A stretch of DNA of 45,483 nucleotides from NCBI GenBank assembly GCA_026419775.2, contig JAOPGA020001503.1, positions 1-45,483 of the forward strand. Direction: 5' to 3'. Each line of letters opens with the position of its first letter. Positions within the stretch are counted from its first letter, which is position 1. Source of the DNA: Acrasis kona (Eukaryota > Heterolobosea > Eutetramitea > Acrasida > Acrasidae). Positions 20,519 through 30,609 of this stretch are shown piece after piece. A program made the position numbers and the translations under genes. A model generated the notes under the pieces. The model had not been told where the DNA came from, did no database searches, and saw only the letters and a list, made by a program, of their open reading frames with translations.

Positions 20519-20603
20519 TGGACGAGTCCGGAATTGAACCGGAGACTTCTTGCATGCTAAGCAAGCACTCTATGTCAATAACCACCAACTGAGTTACACG
20601 CCC
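20519..20603 (-). tRNA. Second tRNA-Ala(AGC) with 12-nt D-loop insertion
   Basis: Identical to the copy at 18417-18501 over all 73 canonical positions and inverted relative to it. The D-loop insertion (20572-20583, GGTTATTGACAT on the RNA strand) differs from the first copy at a single position, so the only change between the genes lies inside the insert. G3-U70, A73 and the AGC anticodon are kept. A short T run follows on the transcribed strand. Two independent copies argue against a sequencing artefact. Confidence 0.9.
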
Positions 20604-20777
20604 TATAAAGATTTAGAAAAGCAGTATAATATGTTCTAATTAGGTAGGTTTGTAGATGTATTATGTTCTATTTGATTTTAAATATTGAAGCATCATCTGA
20701 ACTTGCATTTTTTTTACGTGTTCCAATGCTTAGTCAATTAATTTTAGGAAAGAAGTATTTTATTCATAATCTTCATT

Positions 20778-20978
20778 TCATACAGAGATAAGTCCGTCCC
20801 ATCTGCTATCCAGTTTTCGTGCATCCCGTCTTAGTGTATTCCTGGACAAAGCTTTTCTTCCCAAAGTGTGTGACTGAGTATTTCTACCTAAAGTGCGTGA
20901 TAGTAGGTTTCTTGCATCTACTTCGTTCAATAACGATAGAGCTAATATAATTGTTACCAGAAAAGCAATTACTCTCAT
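20778..20978 (-). CDS. Small secreted peptide precursor-like protein
   Basis: 66 residues in one exon. The first 22 form a clean signal peptide (MRVIAFLVTIILALSLLNEV then DA). The mature part is strongly basic with a loose repeat, SRTLGR, SHTLGR, SRNTLRR, each ending in Gly-Arg or Arg-Arg. It has no cysteines or acidic clusters until the C-terminal DSRWDGLISV. The family is unknown. The repeats with basic ends resemble propeptides cut into small peptides, which is only an inference. The signal peptide makes it more credible than other short frames nearby. Confidence 0.5.
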   Translation of the reverse strand: MRVIAFLVTIILALSLLNEVDARNLLSRTLGRNTQSHTLGRKALSRNTLRRDARKLDSRWDGLISV

Positions 20979-21117
20979 ATTTTGTTGAAACTCGCAGATC
21001 TTGTTTTATCTTTTCAAAAAATTAATAATAGCGATTTTGCAAGCCTTTTTAGGTCCTGATGGCATACTTACAATATTCAAGTGAATTATTATACATAGAA
21101 TATTATAAAATGTATTT

Positions 21118-22045
21118 TTATTTTGATCTTAGTTGTTCACTTTGTTTGGCAAGTTGAATCCTACGTTGAGTCAATGTCCTCTCAAGTGCAGTCCTCCTAT
21201 TTTGTTGTTCCTTGACCTGACTAACAATGTTGTTGTGATCTAAAAGTAATTGTTGCTGTTCTGACTTTGACTTATCCAAGTGATTTGTTTTTTGTTTAAT
21301 TAATTCTTCCATCTGTTTGATTTGACCCTTAATGTCTTTGACCTCATCAATAAATTCAACATTCTCACTCTGAACTTGCTCTATGTGTTGGTTTATGTCT
21401 TGAATTTGGTGCCTAATGGAATTAGAACGGTCTTCGCACTCACTATTGGTCAGAGTAATTTGTTCAATCTCTTGTTGGGTCTTTAAAAGTTCTTGGCTAA
21501 TGCGTTGTCTTTTGGATTGTAACTCCTGATGGTCTAACCCGCAGGTACTTTGGTTCATCATGTAGTCGGTGACTTCTTTTTTGTAACTTTCACAGGAATT
21601 TCTTTCTTCTTCCATTAACTTTCTATTGTTGTGAAATGAGTGTGAGTGAGAGGATGTTACATTAAATTAGAATGGTATTCTTGTAACTTTTTTATTTTGG
21701 ATTGGTTCTCAACCTTTGACTTCTTAAGATCAATTAGCTCTATATAGATAGATTAGTATAATAAAGTCTTTCAAATTACTCTGATTTTGATGGTTGTTTT
21801 CTTGTCTTGCTTTGTCCACATTTACTTGCGCTTCAAGAATGTTGAATTCAATCTTGCGAATGTTCTCCAAGATGTTGTTCTTCTGTTCATTTTCTAATCG
21901 TTATAGTGATTTGATCATTAGCCGTACTATTCTTGATAAGTATCTCCAACTCCAGATTAGAGTGCTCTTCTTCTATCAGATTTTGCCTTTCTTGATCTTG
22001 TAGCTTTATTAACTCGTCCAACTGTGCTTGTATGACTTCTTCCAT
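21118..22045 (-). CDS. Long coiled-coil protein
   Basis: Four exons (21928-22045, 21780-21893, 21661-21739, 21118-21622) joined by 34-40 nt GT-AG introns yield about 270 residues. The whole protein is helical and rich in Gln, Glu, Lys, Asn and Leu with heptad periodicity, from MEEVIQAQLDELIKLQDQER through EQVQSENVEFIDEV to TLTQRRIQLAKQSEQL. No globular domain, signal or membrane segment is seen. Such proteins are often cytoskeletal, basal-body or axonemal, and a flagellar dynein gene lies close by, but that link is circumstantial. All exon joins preserve the coiled-coil register in frame, which supports the model. Confidence 0.65.
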
Positions 22046-22181
22046 TATGTTTTACAAAAATAGCGTTATTGTAGCCATATCAAACCAAGATTTAGTGTAA
22101 ATAAGGCGTAGGCACTTGTGACGTTAAATCTCAATACTGTCATGGAAATGCAAGTAGGTCAACCTCAAGAATTCTTTTAAA

Positions 22182-23084
22182 ATGGTGTTCAGGTTTTTTA
22201 TGATCAACCAACTGAAAAAGAACGTGCACATCATGACAGACAGAATAGCACAAACCCGTACGTACTATGAAATGAACCGTTCAGGATCCTTTGATATGAA
22301 AAAGTTTCAAGAAAACTTGACTACCCATTACATCGGCAGATCCTTTGTTTACCGAAAGTCTGTAGATAGCACGATGCAAATAGCCCAACGTGAGATTGAG
22401 GAAGGTGCAGTTACTGGCACGATAGTTTTAGCCGAACAACAGACAAATGGAAGAGGACGCAAAAACAGATCGTGGGTAAGTGAGAGCTCTGATAACTTGT
22501 ACTTTAGCATAGTAATCAGGGTTAATCATGAAAACCCATCCCATTTATTAAAATTAAATTTTGCAGCTCCAATTGCAATCATACAAGCATGTAAAGATCA
22601 AGGTCTCCAAAATGTTTTTATCAAATGGCCCAACGATGTTTATGTCAAACATCAAGATGAAAGCTTCTCAAAACTTTGTGGCACGATAATAGATAGTGTA
22701 CAAGTTGGAGATAGTCTGGCCGCCAATATTGGCATTGGTATAAATGTAAATCAGAATATGAAAACAATAAAAGATACGGTGGTTGGAAACACACCAATTT
22801 CAATAAAAGATTGTTTAGAAAGACAAATTAGTAGGGAGGTTGTACTGGCCAAGTTTTGTAATACTTTAGAGGGTCTCATGGGCACATCATTGAGCGAAAC
22901 CCTATTGTTATACAAATCATTTGATATGCTTATTAATAAAAATGTAATTGTTACTAATAAAGACTCACAAAGGCTTGGTAAGGCGGTAGGTTATTCGTCT
23001 GGTGGAAATTTAATTGTTAAATTTGATGATGGTGACGTAACGTCGGAGTTGTTGGCGGAAGAAGTGTCCATAAGACCTCACTAG
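22182..23084 (+). CDS. Biotin--protein ligase (BirA/holocarboxylase synthetase core)
   Basis: Activates biotin with ATP and attaches it to a lysine of carboxylases such as acetyl-CoA carboxylase. 300 residues, the size of a catalytic core without the bacterial DNA-binding domain. Motifs: SVDSTMQIAQ (substrate-binding strand), TIVLAEQQTNGRGRKNRSW (biotinoyl-AMP loop GRGRKNRSW), NLYFSIVIR, FIKWPNDVYV (KWPND), KLCGTIID, ANIGIGINVNQN, and the C-terminal SH3-like domain with LGKAVGYSSGGNLIVKFDDG. The first ATG gives about 65 residues before the core. Later in-frame Met codons (for example at MTDRIAQ) could also be used. No introns. Confidence 0.9.
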   Translation: MVFRFFMINQLKKNVHIMTDRIAQTRTYYEMNRSGSFDMKKFQENLTTHYIGRSFVYRKSVDSTMQIAQREIEEGAVTGTIVLAEQQTNGRGRKNRSWVSESSDNLYFSIVIRVNHENPSHLLKLNFAAPIAIIQACKDQGLQNVFIKWPNDVYVKHQDESFSKLCGTIIDSVQVGDSLAANIGIGINVNQNMKTIKDTVVGNTPISIKDCLERQISREVVLAKFCNTLEGLMGTSLSETLLLYKSFDMLINKNVIVTNKDSQRLGKAVGYSSGGNLIVKFDDGDVTSELLAEEVSIRPH

Positions 23085-23237
23085 CGTGATTTTTGTAACG
23101 ATACATGAAAGGTGTATTATCAATAAAGAATTTTTGTACTCTGCGTAGCAAATTGTCATAATTCTAATGGACACTCGAACAATGTTAGGAGAAATAAGAA
23201 CCGCCAACTGGAGTCAACTTTTATTTACAACAGTAAA

Positions 23238-25476
23238 ATGAAGTCAAGTCGTGGTTCCAAACTACAAATACCACCAAGAAAGAAAGTTATAAGAAGAAAT
23301 AAGACGCCAGCAGATGGAATCGCAGATAGTTTCCATGAAGATGCTAAAGCAGAAGGAAACGATTGGGACATTGTAAGAAGATTAACTCATAGATGATAAC
23401 ATTTCTGTAGCCCAAAAAGATTATTCCTGCTCCAGACAGATTAAATGACTTGACAGAGGAACAACTCGATACAACCATCGAAAGAATACTTGAATCAAAG
23501 AATCCAAACGCTCCTGAAAATATAGTTAGATTCAGTTATAATGAAATGACATACAAGCACGATCACACCGTCGAACAAACTTGCTTTCACTACAGTGACG
23601 ATGGGAGCTTAATTTTGAAAAATGGAGAAGAGGCAAGATTACAGAGAGAAGAGCAAGAGAAGAAGAAATTCGCTCTCAACTCTAGGATGCAAGAGGAACG
23701 AGATAGTCAAACAGAATCCTCGACCAGCACTGGTGTTGGAGACGGAGAAGTTGATCCAAAACAAGTTTATAATCAATTCAATTTTTCAGAAAGAGCAACA
23801 CAAACATTCAACAACCATACAAGAGATGTACTTGTGGTATCAGAACCTCCACCCTCAATGTCATTCTGCGCAACCGCCACGCAGTGGGAAATCTACGATA
23901 GCTATCAACAGTACTTCGAAGACCAAAAGAAATTAACAAAGAGCGGTAAGAAGAATACTGAAAACAGCAGTGGAGGCAGTAACACCAGCGATGGAACCAA
24001 CAAGGATGGCAAAGACAAAAAGGACCGTCAAAAGAGCGTTCAAGAAATTGTTCATGGCGAAGCAATGGCCAGAAGTGCACAATTGATGGAGAGAATGGTT
24101 AATCAAAACAGTCACGACGAAATATTACAAGACTTCAAATTCTGGGACGATCCATCCGATGACTTCAAAGACCCACTCAGCGGCAGCGTACTTCCGCTCT
24201 GGAGCTTCTCAACCGAAAAGGCTCACAAAAAACAAATCACAGCACTATGCTGGAATCCTCAGTATAGAGATTTGTTTGCAGTAGGTTACGGAAGCTACGA
24301 CTTTATGAAACAAAGCGGAGGAGTCATTTGCTGCTTCTCCCTGAAGAACTCTTCATTCCCAGAGTTCACATTCACTACGGAAACTGGAGTTATGAGCTTA
24401 GATTTTCATCCAAAACATTCCTCTCTGCTAGCTGTCGGTCTCTACGACGGCACCGTCATGATCTTTGACGTGAGACAAAAACAAAACAAGCCGCTTAAAT
24501 TTTGAGCACAGTCAAGACAGGAAAGCACAGCGATGTTGTCTGGCAAGTGTCTTGGATCAACGAAGCCATTACACAACAGCTAAGTTTCTTCTCCGTAAGT
24601 AGCGACGGAAGAGTATGTAATTGGACATTAAGCAAAAACGAATTACAATGTACCGATGTCATGACACTAAAAATTGAAACTCCCATCCTTCCTTCCCACT
24701 CATCCTCCCATTCACACGACTCCGATAACGACCATTCGTCAAACGCATTGACCAATGGAACGGGTGGTTCGAAGAATGACAGTGACTACTTGGTGGGTCT
24801 CGCCGGTGGTACTTGTTTTGATTTTAACAAAAAGAGCGACCACTTGTTTATTGTTGGTACAGAAGAAGGAAAGATTCATGCATGTAGCAAGGCTTACAAC
24901 TCTCAATACTTGCAAACATATGAGGGACACAACATGATGACTGTTTATGCTGTCAAATGGAACTTCTTCCATCCAAATGTATTCTTGTCGGCTGGTGCAG
25001 ATTGGACGGTTAAGTTGTGGGATCAAAACTACAAGACGCCGTTGATGACTTTTGAGTTGGGAAGTAGCGTCGGAGATGTTGCCTGGGCGCCTTATTCTAG
25101 TACTACGTTTGCTGCAGTGACCGATAATGGTAAGGTTCACGTGTTTGACTTGAGCATCAATAAGCACGATTCTTTGTGTCATCAATTTGTTGTAAAAAAG
25201 GCCAAGTTGACTCACCTTGCATTCAATCCTGTGGAGCCGATTATTATTGTTGGTGATGATAAGGGCGGTGTTCAAGCGTTGAAGTTGTCTCCAAATTTGA
25301 GAAGGTTGGTCAAGGTGGAGCCATCTGCCAATGGACATGGCCCTGGTGCTGGAAGTTCAAGTTCTTCTACATCGACGGCAGGTGCGCAAGGTAACAAACA
25401 ACCACCAAAATTGGATGCGCAAGCTCAGATTACAAAACTTGACAAGATTCTTGAGACTACATCAAAGTCGTTGTGA
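23238..25476 (+). CDS. DNAI1: Axonemal outer-arm dynein intermediate chain 1 (DNAI1/IC1)
   Basis: WD-repeat subunit that docks the outer dynein arm on axonemal microtubules. Exon 1 is 23238-23372, a 38-nt intron follows, then a long exon to 25476. Family blocks in order: LTEEQLDTTIERILESKNPN, NIVRFSYNE, QFNFSERATQTFNN, ATQWEIYDSY, AQLMERMVNQNSHDEILQDF, ALCWNPQYRDLFAVGYGSYD, GKHSDVVWQVSW, FFSVSSDGRV, FLSAGADWTVKLWD, VGDVAWAPYSSTTFAAVTD and IIIVGDDKGGVQALKLSPNL. Near 24496-24505 the frame is lost by one base in a T run (stop after NKPLKF) and resumes at STVKTGKHSD. The equivalent human region has no gap, so one missing T is the simplest explanation. The gene implies a motile flagellum. Confidence 0.92.
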
Positions 25477-25536
25477 ATAAAATCAATATTATTGTGAATT
25501 ATCTTTACAATTGATTATTTACTAATGTGAAGTACA

Positions 25537-25704
25537 TTATACTTGCTCTTGAGGCAGTGGATTATGTACCATTTGACTTTGATTTTGAGGTTGTGGTTGA
25601 TTATAAGGTTGTTGTTGAGGTTGAGACTGTACTGTTGTACCTTGTCATGATACAAAAATGGCTGTCTGACCTCGGTTCGTAGATTTATCTTGATTGCGTG
25701 TCAT
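25537..25704 (-). CDS. Tiny Q/P-rich protein, two exons
   Basis: An ATG at 25704 (MTRNQDKSTNRG) splices across about 30 nt (GTCAGACAG to GACAAG) in frame to a Gln/Pro-rich sequence (TTVQSQPQQQPYNQPQPQ then NQSQMVHNPLPQEQV) and a TAA at 25537. The product would be about 47 residues and disordered. The composition is clearly non-random, but the intron is shorter than the 34-44 nt typical here, and such a small gene could also be the end of something else. No function can be assigned. Confidence 0.35.
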
Positions 25705-25833
25705 GGTGTTTGTTGTTTTTAGTTACTTCTATTATAATACTCTCTCATTTATTCTCTGTTGGTGAGTTCTGTTCATTTAAAGAATGACGTGTGATTGATT
25801 TTGTAAGAATAAATCGATTCGAAAAGAATTTTA

Positions 25834-27353
25834 TTAACAAATAACACACAGGGATATACCACCGGAATCATATCTTGCACTCTTCTTTTTTTGTTGTGGA
25901 GCCTCTTCTTCAATCTCTGGACTCCTCTCCCTCTTCTTGTCTTGAACAACAGGGTCGTTGTGAGACACGACGGGCTGCTCTTTCATTACTATGTCCTGTT
26001 GTTGAACTGTATTGGATAGATACTCTGAGATGTTGAAAGAAGAATAGACTTCAGGAGTCCACATCGCATGTGGTTTAGGGAAAGTGAAAGGTGTCGGAGT
26101 ACCCATCGTAATGGGATCTACTGGCAACTCTTTAATATTATCCGGAACTTGTTGATGGAATACAATAGAGTTCTCTTTTGTGAACTTTGCATCAAATCTA
26201 TCGCATGCACTAACGAGACTGTCTCTTTGGACATTAATTAATGAATCCTCTGTCACTTTGTATTTATATAACGATTTAGATTTTTGAATGACAGAAGGTA
26301 CCGAAGATTTTGCAGATCTAACAAGTGAAACAGCAACACCATTTTCTTCATTTTTATTACAATAAACTGCAGAATACACCTTACAAAACACCTCCCACAC
26401 AGAACATTTAAAGTCAACAAAAGAAGAGTAAGGCGCGACAGTCGCGTCGGCATTCGAAATTAAAGATTGACATTGAAGATAACTTTCATATGCACCTCTA
26501 CTTATTTTGGCAACTAGTTCCTGCTTGTCTTCTTTTTCCATTGCGGCATAAAAGCCCATCTCTTGAACTTGCGATTTGATAATTTGTAACATCACTTTGG
26601 ACCTTTCAAACGCATTTAGCTCGAAAGGAAGTGCATTCATAGCGCTGCTATCCAACTCTTTTGATAGTTCTGTAGCCTGCACACACATTCCGTATGCCTA
26701 ATTTTTAGTTTTAGTAAAAGATTATTAATTAGAATTACACGAAGAAGAGTTTTAAATGCTTTTTTTCCGTTATCATTCATAACAGAGTATTGAGCTTGTT
26801 GTGATAATATATTAATGACAGAAAGTAAGACCATGACGACTTCATAAAGCGAATCGTTCACCTTTGCATTTGTTTTATTGTTCTTTTGAGAGGAACACCA
26901 CTCGAAAGACATACTGTTCCTTAATTTGGAGAATTTTGATGGACTTGGTGGATCTGGCTTCTGTGACGGCGTTGGCTTTATTAAAACCATTGAATCGCCC
27001 TGTTGCTCTGCGACTTGTATTTTTTCCTCTTGTTTTATTCCCTTTTGTTCAAATGCAAACACAAATCCCCACATCACCGATAAGTACTCGTTCATTCTTT
27101 TTAAAACATCCTCTTCGTCGCTTGGTTCTTACTACTTGAGTATTTTTAAAACTATCAGCTTACCTTTTGTTGATTGGGTGAAAAATTCCCTAAATCTTTG
27201 CAGCTCTTCTAAAACGTCGGTGTTATAACTTGCATTTGAATTGTTCTTGTTGTTGCTTTTGACTTGTGCCTTTAAATCTACGCTCTTAGCAATCAAACCA
27301 TGTGGAACTAGGAGTGGTGTTGGACACTTCATTTTTGATTGTATGCATTCCAA
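25834..27353 (-). CDS. BROX: BROX-like BRO1-domain protein with C-terminal CAAX box
   Basis: BRO1 domains bind ESCRT-III CHMP4. Three exons (27164-27353, 26739-27127, 25834-26697; introns 36 and 41 nt) give 480 residues, near human BROX (411). The N-terminal PHGLIAKSVDLKA and the helices around DVLKRMNEYLSVMWGFVFAF and YEVVMVLLSVINILSQQAQY follow the BROX pattern. The diagnostic end of the domain is SIVFHQQVPDNIKELPVDP, then PTPFTFPKPHAMWTPEVYSS (human BROX has PIPFEF and QWTPE). A lysine-rich region (DKKRERSPE, QQKKKSARY) leads to CVIC-stop, a plausible prenylation box. It probably acts at membranes undergoing ESCRT remodelling. The first two Met codons, at 27353 and 27332, are both possible starts. 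Confidence 0.8.
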
Positions 27354-27430
27354 CTGCTTACAATTTTACAGGTCAATTAGAACAACAAGGACATCAACAA
27401 ACAGTCAAGAATATTTAGTAAGTTTTACAT

Positions 27431-28439
27431 TTAATTGTACAGATCCCAGTTAGAAAGCAGAATAGATTCTCTCATCTTCTCGCTTCGTATCAAATTCGGA
27501 CAACAATGTGAGGCTGTAAGCACATCCCTTGGTGTAATGGAGTACTTGAATTCATCTACTTGTTCTGCATATTCCTCATCATCTTCCTGGTCATACGGGA
27601 CTCCTGTCGAATCAACATTCTTCATGTATGGAATGTCGTCAACGTAATGAACGTAACTATGAATGATTAGAACAATTCGCATCAAAAAAACATACCTGTG
27701 TACAACGTTCGGAATGTTCAAGCAAGATTGACTGGTCAAGAAACTTCCTGGCTGTGGTCCTTCGCTCTTACTTTTCATTACATGTTCATTTGTATTTTTA
27801 GCTTTATTCTTAATAATCTTTTCTATAATGTTCTTCAAATGTTGTTCAAGACCTCTTTGAGCCACAACGACACTGTCGCTTGATACAATTAATCCAACAT
27901 CAACTGCTATCTTGTTCATCCTGTTACTGATAATGTCCCTGTCGGGGAAGGAGTTGCCGGCTGACAATGTGTCCACGGATATAGGTTCCAAATTGACTGT
28001 GCTTTCGCTGGAGATTCTGTTTCTTTGTATTAAATTTCTCTTCGAATCTGACTTCTTGTAAACAATGTGGTGGACTGGCTTGACTACTTCTTTGACTGGA
28101 ATTACATGTGTGCTTCTAGCATTAAAAAACAAACATCTTAAAAAGTAGTTGTGGAGGGGACCTAAATTGAAGATAAAAAAGATGGTGGTAATTGTTTTAC
28201 ATACCAAAGTCTGGACCAAGTGAAACTTTTATTATGTGATCCCATTCTGTTTTTGTTAACTTTGCTTTCAAAAATAAAGTAAGGGAGCTCCAATACAATC
28301 TGCTTTTTTGTGGCGTTGCAAGCTTACGATCAATGGCTTGCTTAATTGTGTTTAAATTCACTCGTTCGTTTTCACGACGTTGTCTGCGCTCAATAATGTG
28401 ATCGTATTCATGGTCATAGAGCGAGCTGAATGTCTTCAT
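27431..28439 (-). CDS. SAGA coactivator subunit, TADA1/HFI1-like
   Basis: Three exons (28205-28439, 27696-28161, 27431-27656; introns 43 and 39 nt) give 308 residues. The N-terminal half fits the SAGA-Tad1 family: NLNTIKQAIDRKLATPQKSR (helix), YWSSLTLFLKAKLTKTEWDH, then LGPDFGPLHNYFLRCLFFNA spanning the first splice, equivalent to the LLG..LHN.FLLA motif of yeast Ada1 and human TADA1. Toward the C-terminus, SITPRDVLTASHCCPNLI is like the LTxRDLxxAL helix. HFI1/TADA1 contributes a histone fold to the SAGA core. The assignment rests on motif order and is fairly good; the long middle is disordered and unconserved. Confidence 0.7.
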
Positions 28440-28793
28440 CTGTTCTTTGAATTCGCGTGGTCAACTCTCAACAATAAATATTTGTAAACAAAAATGTTCC
28501 CGTTGTGGCCACTATACCTTGGTATTAAATTTAGGTGTCCTTCAGTCTGCCCAAATTCGCAACGGAGGATTGAATGTGAAAAAATAATTAATCACGTTGT
28601 CGTAAATTGCAATGAAGCAAGAAGAGTATTAAAGTCCTGATATGTTTTGAATTTTTTATTTGGCACATTAACTCCGTTGGGCTTGAAAGTACAACTTTAT
28701 CTAATTTACAATATAACGCCACCATTCATTATACTCTGCAAAGCTTTTGGTGCAGCTAACTTCGGCCAAGTTCCAAGAGATTAGCGCCCTCAT
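28440..28793. other. Spacer with one doubtful Cys/His-rich short frame
   Basis: The plus strand from 28494 encodes 48 residues (MFPLWPLYLGIKFRCPSVCP continuing to NHVVVNCNEARRVLKS). The C-x3-C ... H-x4-C spacing recalls the zinc-finger tail found after some reverse transcriptases, but it is too short to support a mobile-element call. Otherwise nothing is recognised. Confidence 0.2.
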
Positions 28794-29153
28794 TTATAAC
28801 ATCGATAGAAACAAGGGTAGATCGTTAATTTCCTCGTACATGTGCCAAATGAAATTCTTTATACCCCTCCTCTTTGAAATGTCTTTTTGCTCTTCCAAGT
28901 GTTTGACATAATTTTGTAAATGGTCCAAAGAATTCCACTCTACTATCATCATTATTTGTCGTGGCTCTATTCCTTTTCCTAATACCGGTACTTTATTTTG
29001 TGGCTTGTACCTTCCTGCGAGGAGCGTCCGTCCGCCATGTTGAATAACAGACTCTTTTGCGTAATCTATATATTTCTTGTACTCCTTAGCATCCTCAATA
29101 TCAAGCAAATTAAGTGCTAATATTTTGGTAGGCTCTATCACTGGCTTTGACAT
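28794..29153 (-). CDS. DUF1330-like dimeric alpha/beta-barrel protein
   Basis: 119 residues starting at MSKPVIEPTKIL. The in-frame upstream Met adds an unlikely Cys-rich leader that would overlap the neighbouring gene. The fold pattern is LDIEDAKEYKKYIDYAKESV, HGGRTLLAGRYK, MMIVEWNSLDHLQNYVKHLE, matching DUF1330 (a strand followed by an amphipathic helix, a Gly-rich turn, then a strand with an aromatic residue). These small proteins form ferredoxin-like dimers; no general activity is known. It is divergently transcribed from the gene at 29299, sharing a short upstream region. Confidence 0.65.
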   Translation of the reverse strand: MSKPVIEPTKILALNLLDIEDAKEYKKYIDYAKESVIQHGGRTLLAGRYKPQNKVPVLGKGIEPRQIMMIVEWNSLDHLQNYVKHLEEQKDISKRRGIKNFIWHMYEEINDLPLFLSML

Positions 29154-29298
29154 GTTCAGTTTCAAAAAGTTGTAAGGGACAATCAAAGCGCAACAGAATG
29201 AAGAACAACACAACCAACACACATACCGATGATTTATTTAAAAAAAGTAAAAACATGGATGAATTAATTTTAACCATAATACAGCAACAAACGCTATT

Positions 29299-30609
29299 TT
29301 GTTCTGCTTGGAGAAGAGAATTTGTTCCCAAGTTAGTTCGCTGTTCCGAAGCTTGTTAAAAGTAGTCAAATTATACATGAACGACGAATATCATAGGTTA
29401 TTACTGCTTAAATCATACAAATCACATGCTGGCTTTGATGAGTCGCTAACAAAAAGGGGCACCTCAGATAAACTGTTTGCGTTCATCTTGCTATTTTTCT
29501 TGCGCAAAATTCTTTCGCTAGATAAAATAATAAAAGAATGCAGCCAGGTAGAGGGCTTTTTTAATATAAATTTTCAACCACATACATCAGTAAACTTGTA
29601 CTCGCTTCCTGTTATCGATTCATCACAAAAAACATTAGAGCATGATTTTAAAGAGATGCAGTCGCTGTTCGGCATCAGGGAAATGTCGAAAACCAAAAAC
29701 TATACCTTCCATCAATCACAGTCTCAAAGTGATAAATGGCTACAAAAAACATTGTCTTATTCTTTTGATAAAATTGTGTTTGAGGGAACTTGTTATCATG
29801 AACGTCTTGTTAAATCTCTTGTTGTAAAGTACCTAGAGAAGTGTAATCAACTTTTCAAACTAGTTGATGACACCGCCCTTGAATCTAATGACATGCTAGA
29901 TCCGCATTCTATTCCTTTAAAAGCTGTATATCATTGTATGCCTGCACATGAGCTTTTACAATCCATGATTTTAACTAATGAAATCCAACCGAGGACTTTA
30001 TCTCTATCTAGTGACTTGAATAAACCTCTTGATAATTACACTGATATAACGAAGAACTATTTAGATGTCACGTTCAATTTTGATGGTGCTGAAATGGATA
30101 ACACTCCAACAGAGTCAGATAATATTAAAAACGAAATGCTCGACATACAAGAAAAGTTATTTGATTATGCACGTGAACATTATTCTATGATTTATTGTAA
30201 ATATATTTCCCCAATTAAAAATTCTAAATCTAAAGTGTTCAAAGATGTTATAGACTGTGTACTAAAGCCGGAAAGCATAGAGCAGAAGGTGTCAATAAAA
30301 ATTGATTCACTAGAGTTTGATGGGGATCAAGAACAAATCAAAAAACAATCAGTGGTCCTTGCGGTTAGAAAGTTATTGGAAGACAAATTAGAACAAGTTA
30401 ATAACATTGACCCTAAACCCGAGAGCTTTGAAGAGAACAAAGAAGATCCATTGTTAACCAACCGTAGGAAGTGTGAACAGGAGTTGGAGAAGAGACGAAG
30501 GACGGAAATGTTGAATAAAATTAAGGTACCAGATCAGGTCACAAGAGTTCCTATTCATTTGATTGGTGAATTTGTCAAAAGAATAGAAATAAATTGGATC
30601 AGTGATTAA
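29299..30609 (+). CDS. Hypothetical protein, unrecognised
   Basis: Up to 436 residues in one exon. The start is uncertain. The first in-frame ATG (29299) encodes MFCLEKRICSQVSS, but an overlapping frame upstream (MDELILTIIQQQTLFCSAWR, from about 29255) looks at least as protein-like and could be joined by a short intron or an indel near 29330-29350. The body is helical and charged, with few hydrophobic runs (FAFILLFFLRKILSLDKII near residue 60) and a strongly basic C-terminal helix (RRKCEQELEKRRRTEMLNK). No domain could be named. The stop codon overlaps that of the convergent F-box gene by four bases. Confidence 0.6.
   Translation: MFCLEKRICSQVSSLFRSLLKVVKLYMNDEYHRLLLLKSYKSHAGFDESLTKRGTSDKLFAFILLFFLRKILSLDKIIKECSQVEGFFNINFQPHTSVNLYSLPVIDSSQKTLEHDFKEMQSLFGIREMSKTKNYTFHQSQSQSDKWLQKTLSYSFDKIVFEGTCYHERLVKSLVVKYLEKCNQLFKLVDDTALESNDMLDPHSIPLKAVYHCMPAHELLQSMILTNEIQPRTLSLSSDLNKPLDNYTDITKNYLDVTFNFDGAEMDNTPTESDNIKNEMLDIQEKLFDYAREHYSMIYCKYISPIKNSKSKVFKDVIDCVLKPESIEQKVSIKIDSLEFDGDQEQIKKQSVVLAVRKLLEDKLEQVNNIDPKPESFEENKEDPLLTNRRKCEQELEKRRRTEMLNKIKVPDQVTRVPIHLIGEFVKRIEINWISD

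Noticed and set aside
24474-24510. Intron starting GTGAGACA at the dynein IC1 frame break
   Set aside because: A good donor exists, but neither the TTTGAG nor the GCACAG acceptor restores the DNAI1 frame, and the removed residues align with the human protein; a lost base is simpler.
28494-28640. Cys/His spacing like a reverse-transcriptase zinc tail
   Set aside because: Only 48 codons, no RT or endonuclease sequence around it and no terminal repeats; the resemblance is too weak to call a mobile element.
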